Origin: CAYJBH01 sp964369965
GTDB lineage: Bacteria; Bacillota; Clostridia; Oscillospirales; Ruminococcaceae
Length of the DNA stretch: 64,000 bases
Assembly (NCBI GenBank): GCA_964369965.1
Contig: CAYJGF010000002.1
Coordinates: forward strand, 1-64,000
Direction: 5' to 3'
The position numbers and the translations under genes were made by a program. Every line of letters begins with the position of its first letter. Position 1 is the first letter of the stretch. The notes beneath the pieces are model-generated. The model made no database searches and had not been told where the DNA came from. It saw nothing but the letters and a program-made list of their open reading frames with translations. This document shows positions 26,601-36,129 of the stretch, piece by piece.

Positions 26601-29600
26601 CAAACACCTCTACCAGCGCAGATGCGAAGATACACTATACCATAGGTAATAGCACAAGTATACCGAATCCTGTTGCCATTGCCGGTGGTGCTTCAGACAC
26701 ACGGGTATACGATCCCGAGGTCGGCATATCACTTATTGGATGGGACGGTGACATAACAATTAAGGCGATTACCGTCCTCGCAAATCAGGTAAGTGAGGTC
26801 GCGACGCAAACGTTTGATGCCGATAACTTCAAAGCCCCCCCCGAGCCGGCTATTTCTCAGATAGGCAGCGTGGTGAACCCCCCCACCGGAATTGCATATT
26901 CCGAAGGGGATACAATATTACTTGTGCCACCCGAGGGTTGGGCAGGGGAAGGGGAAATCTACTGGATGGACACCTTGCCGGCAAGTATGGATGCCTTGAA
27001 AAATTCTGATAATCTCTACAGCGACAGCCACCGACCGGTTGTAAAAAAACCAACGCAAGGCAGCATTATGACATTGTATGCCGTATTTGTCTCCGACGTT
27101 GCCAAAAAAAACTCCGAGATGGAGGAGTTTAAAATACGACTGTTTAGTACGATGGACGTCTCCGGTGTTAAATTTAATGAGGAAGAGAGCGTTGCCCAGG
27201 TGTCGGACAATGTGCTTTTCACCTCTTTCCCCGGTGACGGGATATCGGACTATCTGCTTGCCGACAACGTATCCTCCATGAACTATGAGCAGGCGAGTAG
27301 TGCGGATGACCTTTTGCGAAATAATTACCCCGACGCAGACATCACAATAACACCATCGAGTGGCGCAATTCAAGAGGTTGCAAATTATATCAGCTATGAA
27401 CGTGCAAACGATGATGACGCAGTTGTACGGCCGGTAATGAAAATATATACCAGCACTACCGACAGCACCGGCGCTGATTTTGACAGCAAATCCACTACGT
27501 ACACCTATCCAACCCGTGAGGTGGTGTTTACATATGATGCTGATGATAAAGTGACAGGTATTAATGTTAGATACACCAACCACCAAACCATAGAGGTGGG
27601 TAAATATTTGACGGACTCGTCAAATCAATTATATATACATGTTCAACTCCAACCATCTTCTGACACCTCGGCATATTTACGGGAAAGTGAAATAAAGACA
27701 TTCACCTTTAACAAAGCCACTACCGTTGGTACTCTAACCATGTCGCCCGACCCCACCGTCGACACCAACACCTTTAACGAGAGCAGTGAGATCACCCTCA
27801 CCCATACGCCGCCAGACGGTGGTGTGAGCGGCGGTGTGAGCATATTCTATACCATCAACGGCGGTGAGCCGTCTGTGGTGTATAACCCGAGTGCCACCAA
27901 CGACTTTGACCGGTGGACACCGAACAATGACAATACCAAGCGATACACCGACTCTTTTTTCCTCAACACCACCACCGAAAACACGAGGATTAACTACAAG
28001 GTTGTCGCAAACAACAATCAATATGAGCCGACGACAGGACATTTTGCTCTGACACTCGACGCCCTCCCACCGGCGCCGGCGCCGGTTCCGCACTACGAGA
28101 ACGGCGCGACCGTTATTAGCGGCGAGGCACTTTTCTTCTACCCCGATTCGGCACTGCAGAACAGCCAGATATACTATACTATAGGAGGGGGAGTGCCCGA
28201 CCCCTATGCCTACCTTGAATATGAGTCGCAACACGGCGCAGTTGCTCCGGGTGAGCCGGTAGGTGGCACATACCGATATGACGCAAGCGGAATCCCGGCG
28301 AACTTCCCCTCGGGATCGTCCACCCTCGTCATCGTCGCGGTGGTTATCGACACCAAGGAGCAAAGGGAGTACAGCACCAGCCCGAGCGTGCGCGTCGAGT
28401 ACCGCATAAGGGAGGCTGGCACCCCGACCAGCCTGCCGTCAACGGATCTCAACGACATTGCGGTGGTGGAACCGGGCGACTCGATACTGCTCTTCTCCTC
28501 CACCTCCAACGCGCAGATATTCTACACCACCGACAGCACCGACCCGGAGGTTGATATTACCACCAACTCGAGCGGTGTGACCGTCTACACCCCCAAAGCA
28601 GGAACTACGACACAGGCTTATTCCTCCGACAACATACCGGTCATGCCGAGCGGCACACAGTCCTTTTTCACCATCCGCGCGGTGGCGGTCTCCAACGACT
28701 ACTCCAAAAGTGCCGAGGCACTGTTGCTTTTCCAACCACCGGAACCGGTGCAGGCGGTTTCCCCCAGCATCAGCCCCTATCAGCCCATAGCGCGCAACAC
28801 CCCGATATCCTTTGCAACCACCACCGAAAACTCCATCATAATGTATAAAACCTATGATTCCCTATCCGAGGCACAGGCGGACACAGCACCCCTCTCCGCC
28901 ACCAACGGCACACTCTTTAACGAGGAACTGCCGATTATCCTGACCGAGGATATGGTAATACGCGTGGTTGCCGAGCGACAGAGCGTGCAGAGCGCCGAGA
29001 CTTTCTATGAGTTCACCGTCGCACCACAGCTCAAATCGCCCACCATGTCCCTGCCGAGCGGCAGTATTATCTATCCCGGCGCGGTCATATCCATTTCCAA
29101 CAGCGGCGCAGGGGAGATAAGATACACCACTAACGGCGACGACCCCAAGGTCGCGGACGCCACCGACCTGTTATACGGCGACAGCTTTGTTGTCACCGCC
29201 GACTATGAGGAGAATATAACGGTCAAGGTCTACACAGCGGCGACAGGCTACACCGACAGTGAAACGGTGGTCTACAACTACACCGTCGTCAGTGAGGCAG
29301 GCTATATAACCTCCACCCCGTCGGTGGAAAGCGTGGTGCAGGGTGGCTCCAGTATCAATCTATCCACCACCGTGTCGGGCGGCAAGATTTACTACTCCAC
29401 CGACAGCTCACTGCCCACCGTAAACGGCACGGGCGGCGACTCCACCGAGAGCGTCACGGTCGAGGGCAACCCCGGCGACACCTTCACCATCAAGGCACTG
29501 GTCGCAACCGACGGCGCAACCCCCGGCAACATTGCGGTCTATAACTACATCATGGCAGAGAAGACGCCGGCACCGACTGCGAATATACCGGACGGCGCAA

Positions 29601-30622
29601 TATATCTTGACGGCGCGGCGGTGACGCTCACCTCCAAAGAGGGGTCGATATTCTATACTCTTGACGGCAACGACCCGACCACCTCCAGTGCCCTCTATCA
29701 AGCCCCCATCACACTGACCGGTGAGAGTGTCACATTAAAGGCAATAGCGGTGCTGGACGAGAGTGAAAACAGCGACGTTGTCACCTATAACTACACAAGG
29801 GCAGGGGACACCGACCCACCGACATTCAGCCAGAACGGCGGCACCATCGAGACCGGCTACGCGCTCAGCATTACAACCTCAACTCAAGGGGCGCAGATTT
29901 ACTACTCCACCGACGGTACCGAGCCGACCACGCTCAATATCGACGACCTTTTCCTTTACACCGAGCCTATCGTTATAACAAAACCGGTTACGGTTAAGGC
30001 GATAGCGGTGTCGGAACAACAGCATATGAGCCCGGTGGTGGAGGCATATTTCTTAGTGGCTGAACCGCAGGAGGAGGAGGAAGAGGGGCACACCGGCAAC
30101 CCGATAGGTAACACCTCCTTTGACGGACTTCAAAGCAGGCGCGACTACGACGGCACCGAGGGAGGACCGACCTATCAGGAAAATATCCTGTCCGACGAGC
30201 TGAACAGTGTCATCACCTCATTCCCCGACGCGATACTTGAAGATGGCGCCGAGATGACCGTCATCTCCCAAAATGCATCCACAATCCACCGAGACGCGGT
30301 GAGTGAGCTCGGAATGGATGTATCAAAACTCTACGACGTCACCTTTACAAAGGACAACATTGAGGTCACTCCGACCGGTGAATTTGAGATAGGTCTGCCG
30401 ATAGAGGCAGGATATGAAAATTCCGAGGTTGTGATAGTTCGCATGAACGAGGACGGCACCATAACAACATTCCCGGTGCGGCGAAGTGGTGGCATGGTCT
30501 ACGCAATGGTAGACGGCCCGGGTCTATACTCGGTGGCGGTATCCGGCATGGCACAGGAGAGCGGGGGAGGAGTATTTGGGTGGTTCGACGACTTCCTAAA
30601 ATGGCTGAGATTGCTCTTTTAA
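23699..30622 (+). CDS. Giant secreted surface protein with beta-helix and many chitobiase-type repeats
   Basis: About 2,307 residues. I start at the TTG at 23699 (AGGGGTG seven bases upstream) because it gives a clean signal peptide: basic KQFKRII, a hydrophobic core, then LTASA. The first ~350 residues look like a right-handed beta-helix (repeated short strands with GG turns). The rest is a chain of beta-sandwich repeats, at least eight of them carrying the chitobiase C-terminal signature IYYT-x-G/D, as in IFYTLDGNDPTTSSALY. A short acidic linker (EEEEEG) leads to a final domain and an aromatic/basic end, GWFDDFLKWLRLLF. There is no LPXTG and no clear membrane anchor. Its position inside the CIS operon suggests a role in surface exposure, docking or target recognition, but no Afp/PVC counterpart is known to me. 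Confidence 0.82.
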   Translation: MVKQFKRIISVMLTICLLLPFVPSGLVLTASADSRPVHQVGEWNALKTVLLNNSYKDIRIELTADITLDGSRIGSSNIIEVYAIAIMNNVEIDGKGHSIIFPDNMVLTRNFTDTSSHGGVGLFGAMYNCQLKNIEFKMEGDVYVGQYQLSTYDSFNPDKAFDIGYVGLVASTMGTNTVVENVSIVSEASNGTFYVKIGDFMRENTQRRMSAGLLAGVVQDNVKVSGVYIDANIEAGVHAESDTHYPEISVGGMFGRYYPKEEGSDQTLIKDFMVQGEVTAFTGSPTSHNAGGIIGMLFPDNTVGHNPNHSYGIKFEHGLVDVETNAYRINPDISTWPNSDTFEPNDYGLISAAYVYDDGWLGNTGINGSVTAEDVHVIFNSETPNSHKILTPVGIVETSTFNNVGVFDGSDAWVDVTSGSLHDGNIALKWLVNPVNEGVTLTKDLNATASGWDDNTLILSSANLNYATKGSDGYTYDLTGTVNAKGYLGMVQGITVTRNPVGVDQNGIVVSPLSLVDDGDGNMVETEYIAGGTYYFRANLVTTGISSVDPASGSDHIEESDIEWSLTQGGNPFTDEKLAKITNGKLEIFPTFMKTTKQELTVVAKITTANNHTEVIGTHPITIQPVEVSDTTQITGSQYNAFDEYDNPKRNGSLYIPITFNLNDTVKLDDENFRWKLTKEVADPEINASIFPAGYFDNTSHNKVCIALGQDALSTDTEFTLTFTLQLREGETANYTSTPITATQVVNVLADYTESSPKFNNSASITTNDVVTTDVNVVDKKPIAILISTPKTFKITDVNYDDTNGEAYFSTDGTTWTKYVDGMSVNNPASLIFKNTAKDPGKYIDSGTTTYKTINENHSGTQTNIQPDGFIVLGHEPVEDKFSTTVTIPWNESSISLKINDLFENRINYSPHMTLVIEVGNNHKYSYNDTKFVGAASVGFHQFSDGAHSKPIFTNTENLSILSPIKLTNTSTSADAKIHYTIGNSTSIPNPVAIAGGASDTRVYDPEVGISLIGWDGDITIKAITVLANQVSEVATQTFDADNFKAPPEPAISQIGSVVNPPTGIAYSEGDTILLVPPEGWAGEGEIYWMDTLPASMDALKNSDNLYSDSHRPVVKKPTQGSIMTLYAVFVSDVAKKNSEMEEFKIRLFSTMDVSGVKFNEEESVAQVSDNVLFTSFPGDGISDYLLADNVSSMNYEQASSADDLLRNNYPDADITITPSSGAIQEVANYISYERANDDDAVVRPVMKIYTSTTDSTGADFDSKSTTYTYPTREVVFTYDADDKVTGINVRYTNHQTIEVGKYLTDSSNQLYIHVQLQPSSDTSAYLRESEIKTFTFNKATTVGTLTMSPDPTVDTNTFNESSEITLTHTPPDGGVSGGVSIFYTINGGEPSVVYNPSATNDFDRWTPNNDNTKRYTDSFFLNTTTENTRINYKVVANNNQYEPTTGHFALTLDALPPAPAPVPHYENGATVISGEALFFYPDSALQNSQIYYTIGGGVPDPYAYLEYESQHGAVAPGEPVGGTYRYDASGIPANFPSGSSTLVIVAVVIDTKEQREYSTSPSVRVEYRIREAGTPTSLPSTDLNDIAVVEPGDSILLFSSTSNAQIFYTTDSTDPEVDITTNSSGVTVYTPKAGTTTQAYSSDNIPVMPSGTQSFFTIRAVAVSNDYSKSAEALLLFQPPEPVQAVSPSISPYQPIARNTPISFATTTENSIIMYKTYDSLSEAQADTAPLSATNGTLFNEELPIILTEDMVIRVVAERQSVQSAETFYEFTVAPQLKSPTMSLPSGSIIYPGAVISISNSGAGEIRYTTNGDDPKVADATDLLYGDSFVVTADYEENITVKVYTAATGYTDSETVVYNYTVVSEAGYITSTPSVESVVQGGSSINLSTTVSGGKIYYSTDSSLPTVNGTGGDSTESVTVEGNPGDTFTIKALVATDGATPGNIAVYNYIMAEKTPAPTANIPDGAIYLDGAAVTLTSKEGSIFYTLDGNDPTTSSALYQAPITLTGESVTLKAIAVLDESENSDVVTYNYTRAGDTDPPTFSQNGGTIETGYALSITTSTQGAQIYYSTDGTEPTTLNIDDLFLYTEPIVITKPVTVKAIAVSEQQHMSPVVEAYFLVAEPQEEEEEGHTGNPIGNTSFDGLQSRRDYDGTEGGPTYQENILSDELNSVITSFPDAILEDGAEMTVISQNASTIHRDAVSELGMDVSKLYDVTFTKDNIEVTPTGEFEIGLPIEAGYENSEVVIVRMNEDGTITTFPVRRSGGMVYAMVDGPGLYSVAVSGMAQESGGGVFGWFDDFLKWLRLLF

Positions 30623-30680
30623 ATAGTACAGTTAATACAAAACACATAATAAAACAAACGACACGAGAGGAAAAGGTGAC

Positions 30681-32489
30681 ATGCTTAACAGAAAATATTT
30701 TCCCTTTGAGCGCAACAACTACTATTTTGGCAAACTGCTGACCGCCAAGGATTTTGAGGCTGAACAGAGTTATTTTAACGACAAACGTCGCTTTATGAAC
30801 CGCATGAGCGGTGCGAACGGAATTGTGTGCGGTCTTGGTGTAATCATGGCGGACGACACCTCCATAATCATACAGGCAGGTATGGCGACCGACGCCTCCG
30901 GTCGTGAGATAGTCGTGCCGGAGACGACGGTGGTCAAGTTGCCGACAATCGATGGATTTGCACAGTTGTCATCCAGCGTTGCCTACCTCGGCATCTCCTA
31001 TAAAGAAAAGCCGGCGGACGAGGTCTACTCCGTCATGAGCGGTGACGACGACACCCTCAAACACAACAAGATAAAGGAGCAGTACACCCTCACCCTCACC
31101 GATGAAAACCTCGTCGCCGATGTCACCTCCCCGATGGACGAGTTTGTGTCACAGGACATAATCTACAGCGACTCCGAGGTTCAGCTCATGCAGTACACCC
31201 CGAGCTTTGTCCCAAAAGGTAGCAATATAACCGTTAAGACGGTGCTCACTCGCAACGAGCCGGGCACGGGGGAATACTCCTTCAGCTACACCCTCGCAAC
31301 CCCGAGCTTTACCAACGGTGACGGTGAGGCATCGACCGAAATTTCCCTCAACAATAAAAAACTCTCGTTCGGCGAACAGTTCACCTTAGAGGTGGAGCTA
31401 ACCCCCGACGCAAACCTTGCCACCATCGGCGGCACAGTAGGTTTTAAGGTGGAAAATTTCACCCTACAAAAAAATGATGAGGTTTTCAACCTTAAAAAAG
31501 AGATAGTTACCGAGCTTAAACCCATCGAGGTTAACCTGCGTGAGCACTACCTGCAAACCTATTATGAAAAATCGATGGATAAGGTATTGACCGAGAGTTT
31601 TGACGAGCGGTTATGGATAGCAAAAATTCGACTTATTCGCAAAAAATCGGCGGTTATAATCGACAACATTTCACCTGCACCGTACGACCAGTACAGCTAC
31701 AACTCACAGCAGCTGATGACGTTGCAAAAACTCTCGGCATACTACCCCGAGGTGCGCGCCGTCACCTCCACCGTCTCGATAGCGTCCACTAAGGACAACG
31801 GCTCCTCCCTCACCACCGACAAGAGTGAGAACGCTCGATACAGCTCCTGCGGTTTTTATGATTTCCCCCTCGGTCTTAACTACGACACCAAAGAGGTTTT
31901 GTATTCCGACGAGATTATGCATGGTCTCGGCAAAGGCACCGTCTATGTCGACTTCGGTGTGGAGTTTGTCACCCTCGACGCCAAGACCGGCAACTCCAGT
32001 GAGATTATCACCGGCGATACCTACCTTTTTGAGGGAGACTCAGCACCGGGTGAGGAGAGGTTGTACGACATAGAAAAGGCGGTCAAAATCCTGCCGGAAC
32101 GCGGCACATTTGTGCTGGCACTGCTCCCCGGCAAGACGAGCGGTCTTATCAGCATAAGAGTTCGTTGGTTTGCCTTTAAATCGTACGAGCTGACCAAGAT
32201 GGCGGTCAAAAAGGAGACTGATGAGAAGATGATAGTCGTCAACCCCGACACCATTGTACTGCCACCCAAAGGCACCGCACATATTTCACCGATATTCCTC
32301 AACATGCCGAGCGAGCCTTGCACATTTACCCTGCTTGAGACGGACGGCGGTGAGATTGACAACAACGGTGTATACACCGCACCGTCGAAAGAGGGCGCAT
32401 ACGAGATAAGGGTGGAAGCGATAAGCGACCCGCAGATATTCACCCACGTATTTGCAATAGTAACGCAAAAAAAGAAAAAAGGGGAATAA
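30681..32489 (+). CDS. CIS-associated protein with conserved KLLTAKDF...EQSYFNDKRR N-terminus
   Basis: A 602-residue protein whose first ~75 residues match a pattern I know from contractile-injection-system and tail-like loci: a 'leu-leu-thr-ala-x-asp-phe-x-x-glu-gln-x-tyr' helix followed by NRMSGANGIVCGLGV and AGMATDASGREIVV. This region is probably a structural beta-rich domain with an N-terminal helix. The remainder is beta-rich, ending in an Ig-like domain (~500-595) with alternating strands and IFTHVFAIVTQ. There is no signal peptide, so it acts in the cytoplasm or on the particle. AGGAAAAGG precedes the ATG. A peripheral baseplate or fibre-like role is plausible but inferred. Confidence 0.75.
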   Translation: MLNRKYFPFERNNYYFGKLLTAKDFEAEQSYFNDKRRFMNRMSGANGIVCGLGVIMADDTSIIIQAGMATDASGREIVVPETTVVKLPTIDGFAQLSSSVAYLGISYKEKPADEVYSVMSGDDDTLKHNKIKEQYTLTLTDENLVADVTSPMDEFVSQDIIYSDSEVQLMQYTPSFVPKGSNITVKTVLTRNEPGTGEYSFSYTLATPSFTNGDGEASTEISLNNKKLSFGEQFTLEVELTPDANLATIGGTVGFKVENFTLQKNDEVFNLKKEIVTELKPIEVNLREHYLQTYYEKSMDKVLTESFDERLWIAKIRLIRKKSAVIIDNISPAPYDQYSYNSQQLMTLQKLSAYYPEVRAVTSTVSIASTKDNGSSLTTDKSENARYSSCGFYDFPLGLNYDTKEVLYSDEIMHGLGKGTVYVDFGVEFVTLDAKTGNSSEIITGDTYLFEGDSAPGEERLYDIEKAVKILPERGTFVLALLPGKTSGLISIRVRWFAFKSYELTKMAVKKETDEKMIVVNPDTIVLPPKGTAHISPIFLNMPSEPCTFTLLETDGGEIDNNGVYTAPSKEGAYEIRVEAISDPQIFTHVFAIVTQKKKKGE

Positions 32490-32519
32490 CACACTTAAGC
32501 TGAAAGGATAAACTTTATT

Positions 32520-33413
32520 TTGGATCTTTCAAACATGCAGCTCTTCACCGTGAGAACTGTCATTGTGAACGAGGTGAATGATATAACAGTATGCGAGGAT
32601 AGGACGAGTGAATCCGGCGCATTTTATACCGTCATCTCTATAAAGAAGCCCGAAATAAAAAAAGAGGTTGCGCACATACTGGCTACCACCGGTCTTTTCG
32701 CCACCAACGTCGACTACCAAGGCTCCTACGTCTCGGAGGATAGACTCAACCTCGTTTTCAGCTACCGCGCGGAAAATCGGCTGGCGGTGCAGGAGATAAT
32801 TCTTTGCACAAACGATGCAAAACGGCTTATTACCGCGGAAAATCTGCTTATAGCAGCGGCGGAAACACAGGTTACCGGCTCGATTGGGCTACTGCTCTTT
32901 CATGAGCGCAACATCAACATCACCGCAAACCTTGACATCTTTTTCAACTACTTTATCGATTTTTCAAGCTGGAACCCGTCGGCGAGTGACAACGATTTTT
33001 ATAAGGCGGTTGCGACAAGGGTTTTCACCCTCCTTTCGGTGGAATATGAGGCAAAATATTCCGGTGCGGTGCATCGGTACCCGAGCGAACTTCAGGTGCT
33101 ATACCGCAAGGCACGCAGTGGGGGGTACACCTCATTCAGTGGCATTATCGCCTTTGTAAAGATGCTCTCGGGCGGCTATAGCGAGCCGGCGATAGGGTGG
33201 AGATATCTCTGGTCCAGGATAAAACAGCTAATCGCATTTGTGCGTGCGAACTGGACGACGGTCATGGCGGTAGCACTTATCATAGTGACATTAATCTTTC
33301 TCATATATCAAATTTATGCACGGGTTCGTGCAAGTGCGCAGATGGAGGAAAATTTTGTATACATCGGACTTGAACAGATAGGGGATGTATTTCTCGGGGA
33401 CGAAGATTTATAG
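32520..33413 (+). CDS. Single-pass membrane protein of unknown function in the CIS operon
   Basis: A 297-residue protein (TTG start, GAAAGGA upstream) with a long N-terminal cytoplasmic domain, one membrane helix (~247-267) and a short C-terminal tail. The N-terminal domain has the strand/helix order of a kinase N-lobe and hinge (YTVISIKKPEIKKEV, later LNLVFSYRAENRLA) but no catalytic HRD or DFG motif. It recalls, loosely, the membrane-anchored pseudokinase EssB of type VII secretion. This is a weak structural impression, not a demonstrated homology. Flanked by CIS and receptor-like genes, it may help tether the apparatus to the membrane. Confidence 0.7.
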   Translation: MDLSNMQLFTVRTVIVNEVNDITVCEDRTSESGAFYTVISIKKPEIKKEVAHILATTGLFATNVDYQGSYVSEDRLNLVFSYRAENRLAVQEIILCTNDAKRLITAENLLIAAAETQVTGSIGLLLFHERNINITANLDIFFNYFIDFSSWNPSASDNDFYKAVATRVFTLLSVEYEAKYSGAVHRYPSELQVLYRKARSGGYTSFSGIIAFVKMLSGGYSEPAIGWRYLWSRIKQLIAFVRANWTTVMAVALIIVTLIFLIYQIYARVRASAQMEENFVYIGLEQIGDVFLGDEDL

Positions 33414-33436
33414 TCAATTAACTTAACAGAGGTAAA

Positions 33437-36094
33437 GTGAACAACATTAAGAGAACCGGTTTTATAGTGCTATCCTGTATCGCCGTTGTGGTACTGCTTT
33501 TTGTCGAGCTGATTTTAAACGACAACTCCATAAAAAGCGTTGCCGAAATCTACCACTCAAACGAGGGCGGGAGTGTCGTTGCGACCTACGAGGATGGCGA
33601 GATTATTATCACACATTTGAATACTTCCGGCTCCGTTTCCACCTTTACCATACCGCGCACCGAGGATGGGGGATATGTCTCAATTCTTGACATGCTACTG
33701 GACGATGAGGGTTATCTCTATATTTTAAAGGAAATTCTCAACGAGGAGGAAAAACCAAAACAGAGCATCGAGGTCTACAACTTAGAAAATTTATTTTTCA
33801 AACACACCGCTACACACGAACTTTTAAGCGATGAAATATACTACAAATGGTTATCCCTTGATGGGTCGATATTTCTCAGCGGCACCACCGAGCAGGATTC
33901 TAAGGTAATTCGCAGTTCCTACGATGCCGGGCAACTCAGGGCGGACAACATAACCGAGCCAAAACATTCCAGAACCTATAATATCAGCAGTGAGGAGGGG
34001 ATACACGAGCTTGCGCCATACGGCGATGATATTATCTTTATGGCAAAATCCGGCAAGCTGTTTATGGCGAGTGAGGGGGAGCCGGCACCGACCGAAATAT
34101 ATCCGGCGAGGAGCCTCGAAAGGGTTATGTACCCGATATTCTTCACCATACAGGACGATATAGTCCTCCTCGGCGAGCAGGAGAGTGGCGACATACTATC
34201 ACTCATACCCTCAACCGGTGAGACCGATATTCTTAAAAGCGGCACCGAGCCTTTTTCCGGTGAGAGCAGCTATACACCGATAAATATCCTATCCATGTCG
34301 ATGGTCGACACCGACAACTTTTTGGCGGTGACCAAGAATGAGGCGACACGCTCCTACGACCTGCTACATACCGTATCCGGTCAAACCACCGAAATAAACA
34401 CACTTAGCAGAGGGTTTATCGCGACACTGCTCACCCTCGTGTTTAGAATATTGATTGCGGTGGGTATCATATTCGTCGCCATAAACGGTATCTCGGCCTA
34501 TATCAACTATGTTAAAAACAACAAGTCGGTGCTCAACAAATTAACGCTGACCGTCCTGCCGGTATTGCTCGCGGCACTCATCCTCTTTGGCGTGTTTGCC
34601 TACTACTCCAACCGACTCACCGTCATACAAAACACCGAAAAGCAGATACAGGACGAGGGCAACCTCCTCGCGGCACTGTTCGGGGCGGAGGTGTTCGACG
34701 AGATGGAGTTCCCGTATGACTATGTCAGTGACAGCTATAAATACCTTTTAGCGCAGATAGGCACACGCGCAACCTACACAAGGACAGCCTATTTTGAGCG
34801 TGAAACACTCTACACAGGTGTCGACTTTGACGCACCGCTCTTTTATCCCTTTGAGATAGGGATGAGCATCGACTCGGCGGAACTCTATGCGAGGGCGGCA
34901 GGGACCGGCACGGCGCAGACCGGAATGATAAATGACAAGTACGGTATTCGCTTTTCCTGCGTGACACCGATAGGCGGTATATCCGGCGCGACCACCTACC
35001 TTATCGAGACCGGCGTACCCTACTCCGGCATCGACGAGAGCTCGCTTATCTTCCTTTTAATATATATAGGATTTGCGGCAGTGTTTGTGTTGGTAATGAT
35101 GTTACTGCTTAACGCAACGTTTAAAAGGCTGATCAACCCGATAGGCAGGATAAAAAGCGGCCTTGAAGAGTTTTCCAAGGGCGATACCACGGTGAGAATA
35201 GAGTTTGACAGCAACGATGAGCTATCCGATATAGTCAAGGTGTTCAACAACATGGCGTCCGATATAGACCTGCGAATGTACGATCTGCAAAAGGCGAGCC
35301 AAACCTATTTCCGATTTATACCGCAAAAGGTGTTCGCACTGCTCGGCAAGGAGAGTCTCGCCGACATAAAGCTCGGCAACAGTGTCGAGGCTATCTACAA
35401 TACACTTACAGTCAGTCTTTCGTTCAACAACTCCGCCTCCACCGCAACATTGCAGGAGATGACAAACCGTTGCTTTAACATCATTAACGAGACCTGCGAT
35501 AAATATAATGCCACCCCCGTTGCGGACAGCGTCAACCTGCGTCGACTTCAGATAATATGCCCCGAGGGTGCAAACAGTGCGGTGGATGTCGCACTGGGCG
35601 CACTGTCTCGAATAGATGCACTCAACGCCGGAGTGCCGATGCAAAACAAGGTGAGCGCACTGTTTATCGTCCACAAGACGCGCGTGTTCTACGGCATCTG
35701 CGGCGACGAAAACCGATATGTCCCATCGATTATATCGAGTGAGCTGGATTTCATCGCCGAGAATGAGGAGCTTTTCCGGGAGTTTTCCACCCGATTGATA
35801 GTGACCTCCGCCTCGGTGGAGGAGATAGAGGAGGACAGCTACTTCTACCGCAACATAGGGCAGATATCAACCCGAGGCAACAGGCAGTATGAGCTTTACG
35901 ACTTCTACGATGCCTCACCCGGCGCTCAAACCCAGCTTATAAATGAGACCAAGGCGACGTTTGACAAGGCGATGCAACTGTATAACGACAAACGCTACTA
36001 TGAGGCGAAAAATCTTTTTGCAATAGTTTTGCGAGAGAACCAGTACGACAACGTCGCACGTTACTATATATTCAAGTGCGAGCGCAGTATTTAA
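33437..36094 (+). CDS. Membrane receptor with HAMP and degenerate class III nucleotide-cyclase domain
   Basis: An 885-residue protein (GTG start, AGAGG upstream). Order: membrane helix 8-27; a propeller-like extracytoplasmic domain ~40-320; membrane helices ~327-351 and ~370-391; a second extracytoplasmic, Cache-like segment ~392-534; membrane helix ~537-559; HAMP ~560-612; a cyclase-like domain ~625-825 beginning FRFIPQKVFALLGKESLADI, the usual entry to bacterial class III cyclases; and TPR-like helices ~838-880. The normal metal-binding aspartate strand is replaced (LTVSLSFNNSAS), so catalysis is unlikely and it probably works as a signalling or scaffold domain. A receptor of this type inside a CIS operon is unusual and suggests that envelope signals control the machine. 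Confidence 0.8.
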   Translation: MNNIKRTGFIVLSCIAVVVLLFVELILNDNSIKSVAEIYHSNEGGSVVATYEDGEIIITHLNTSGSVSTFTIPRTEDGGYVSILDMLLDDEGYLYILKEILNEEEKPKQSIEVYNLENLFFKHTATHELLSDEIYYKWLSLDGSIFLSGTTEQDSKVIRSSYDAGQLRADNITEPKHSRTYNISSEEGIHELAPYGDDIIFMAKSGKLFMASEGEPAPTEIYPARSLERVMYPIFFTIQDDIVLLGEQESGDILSLIPSTGETDILKSGTEPFSGESSYTPINILSMSMVDTDNFLAVTKNEATRSYDLLHTVSGQTTEINTLSRGFIATLLTLVFRILIAVGIIFVAINGISAYINYVKNNKSVLNKLTLTVLPVLLAALILFGVFAYYSNRLTVIQNTEKQIQDEGNLLAALFGAEVFDEMEFPYDYVSDSYKYLLAQIGTRATYTRTAYFERETLYTGVDFDAPLFYPFEIGMSIDSAELYARAAGTGTAQTGMINDKYGIRFSCVTPIGGISGATTYLIETGVPYSGIDESSLIFLLIYIGFAAVFVLVMMLLLNATFKRLINPIGRIKSGLEEFSKGDTTVRIEFDSNDELSDIVKVFNNMASDIDLRMYDLQKASQTYFRFIPQKVFALLGKESLADIKLGNSVEAIYNTLTVSLSFNNSASTATLQEMTNRCFNIINETCDKYNATPVADSVNLRRLQIICPEGANSAVDVALGALSRIDALNAGVPMQNKVSALFIVHKTRVFYGICGDENRYVPSIISSELDFIAENEELFREFSTRLIVTSASVEEIEEDSYFYRNIGQISTRGNRQYELYDFYDASPGAQTQLINETKATFDKAMQLYNDKRYYEAKNLFAIVLRENQYDNVARYYIFKCERSI

Positions 36095-36129
36095 AACCAA
36101 TTAAATTTTAAGAGAGGAGGTTATAAAGA

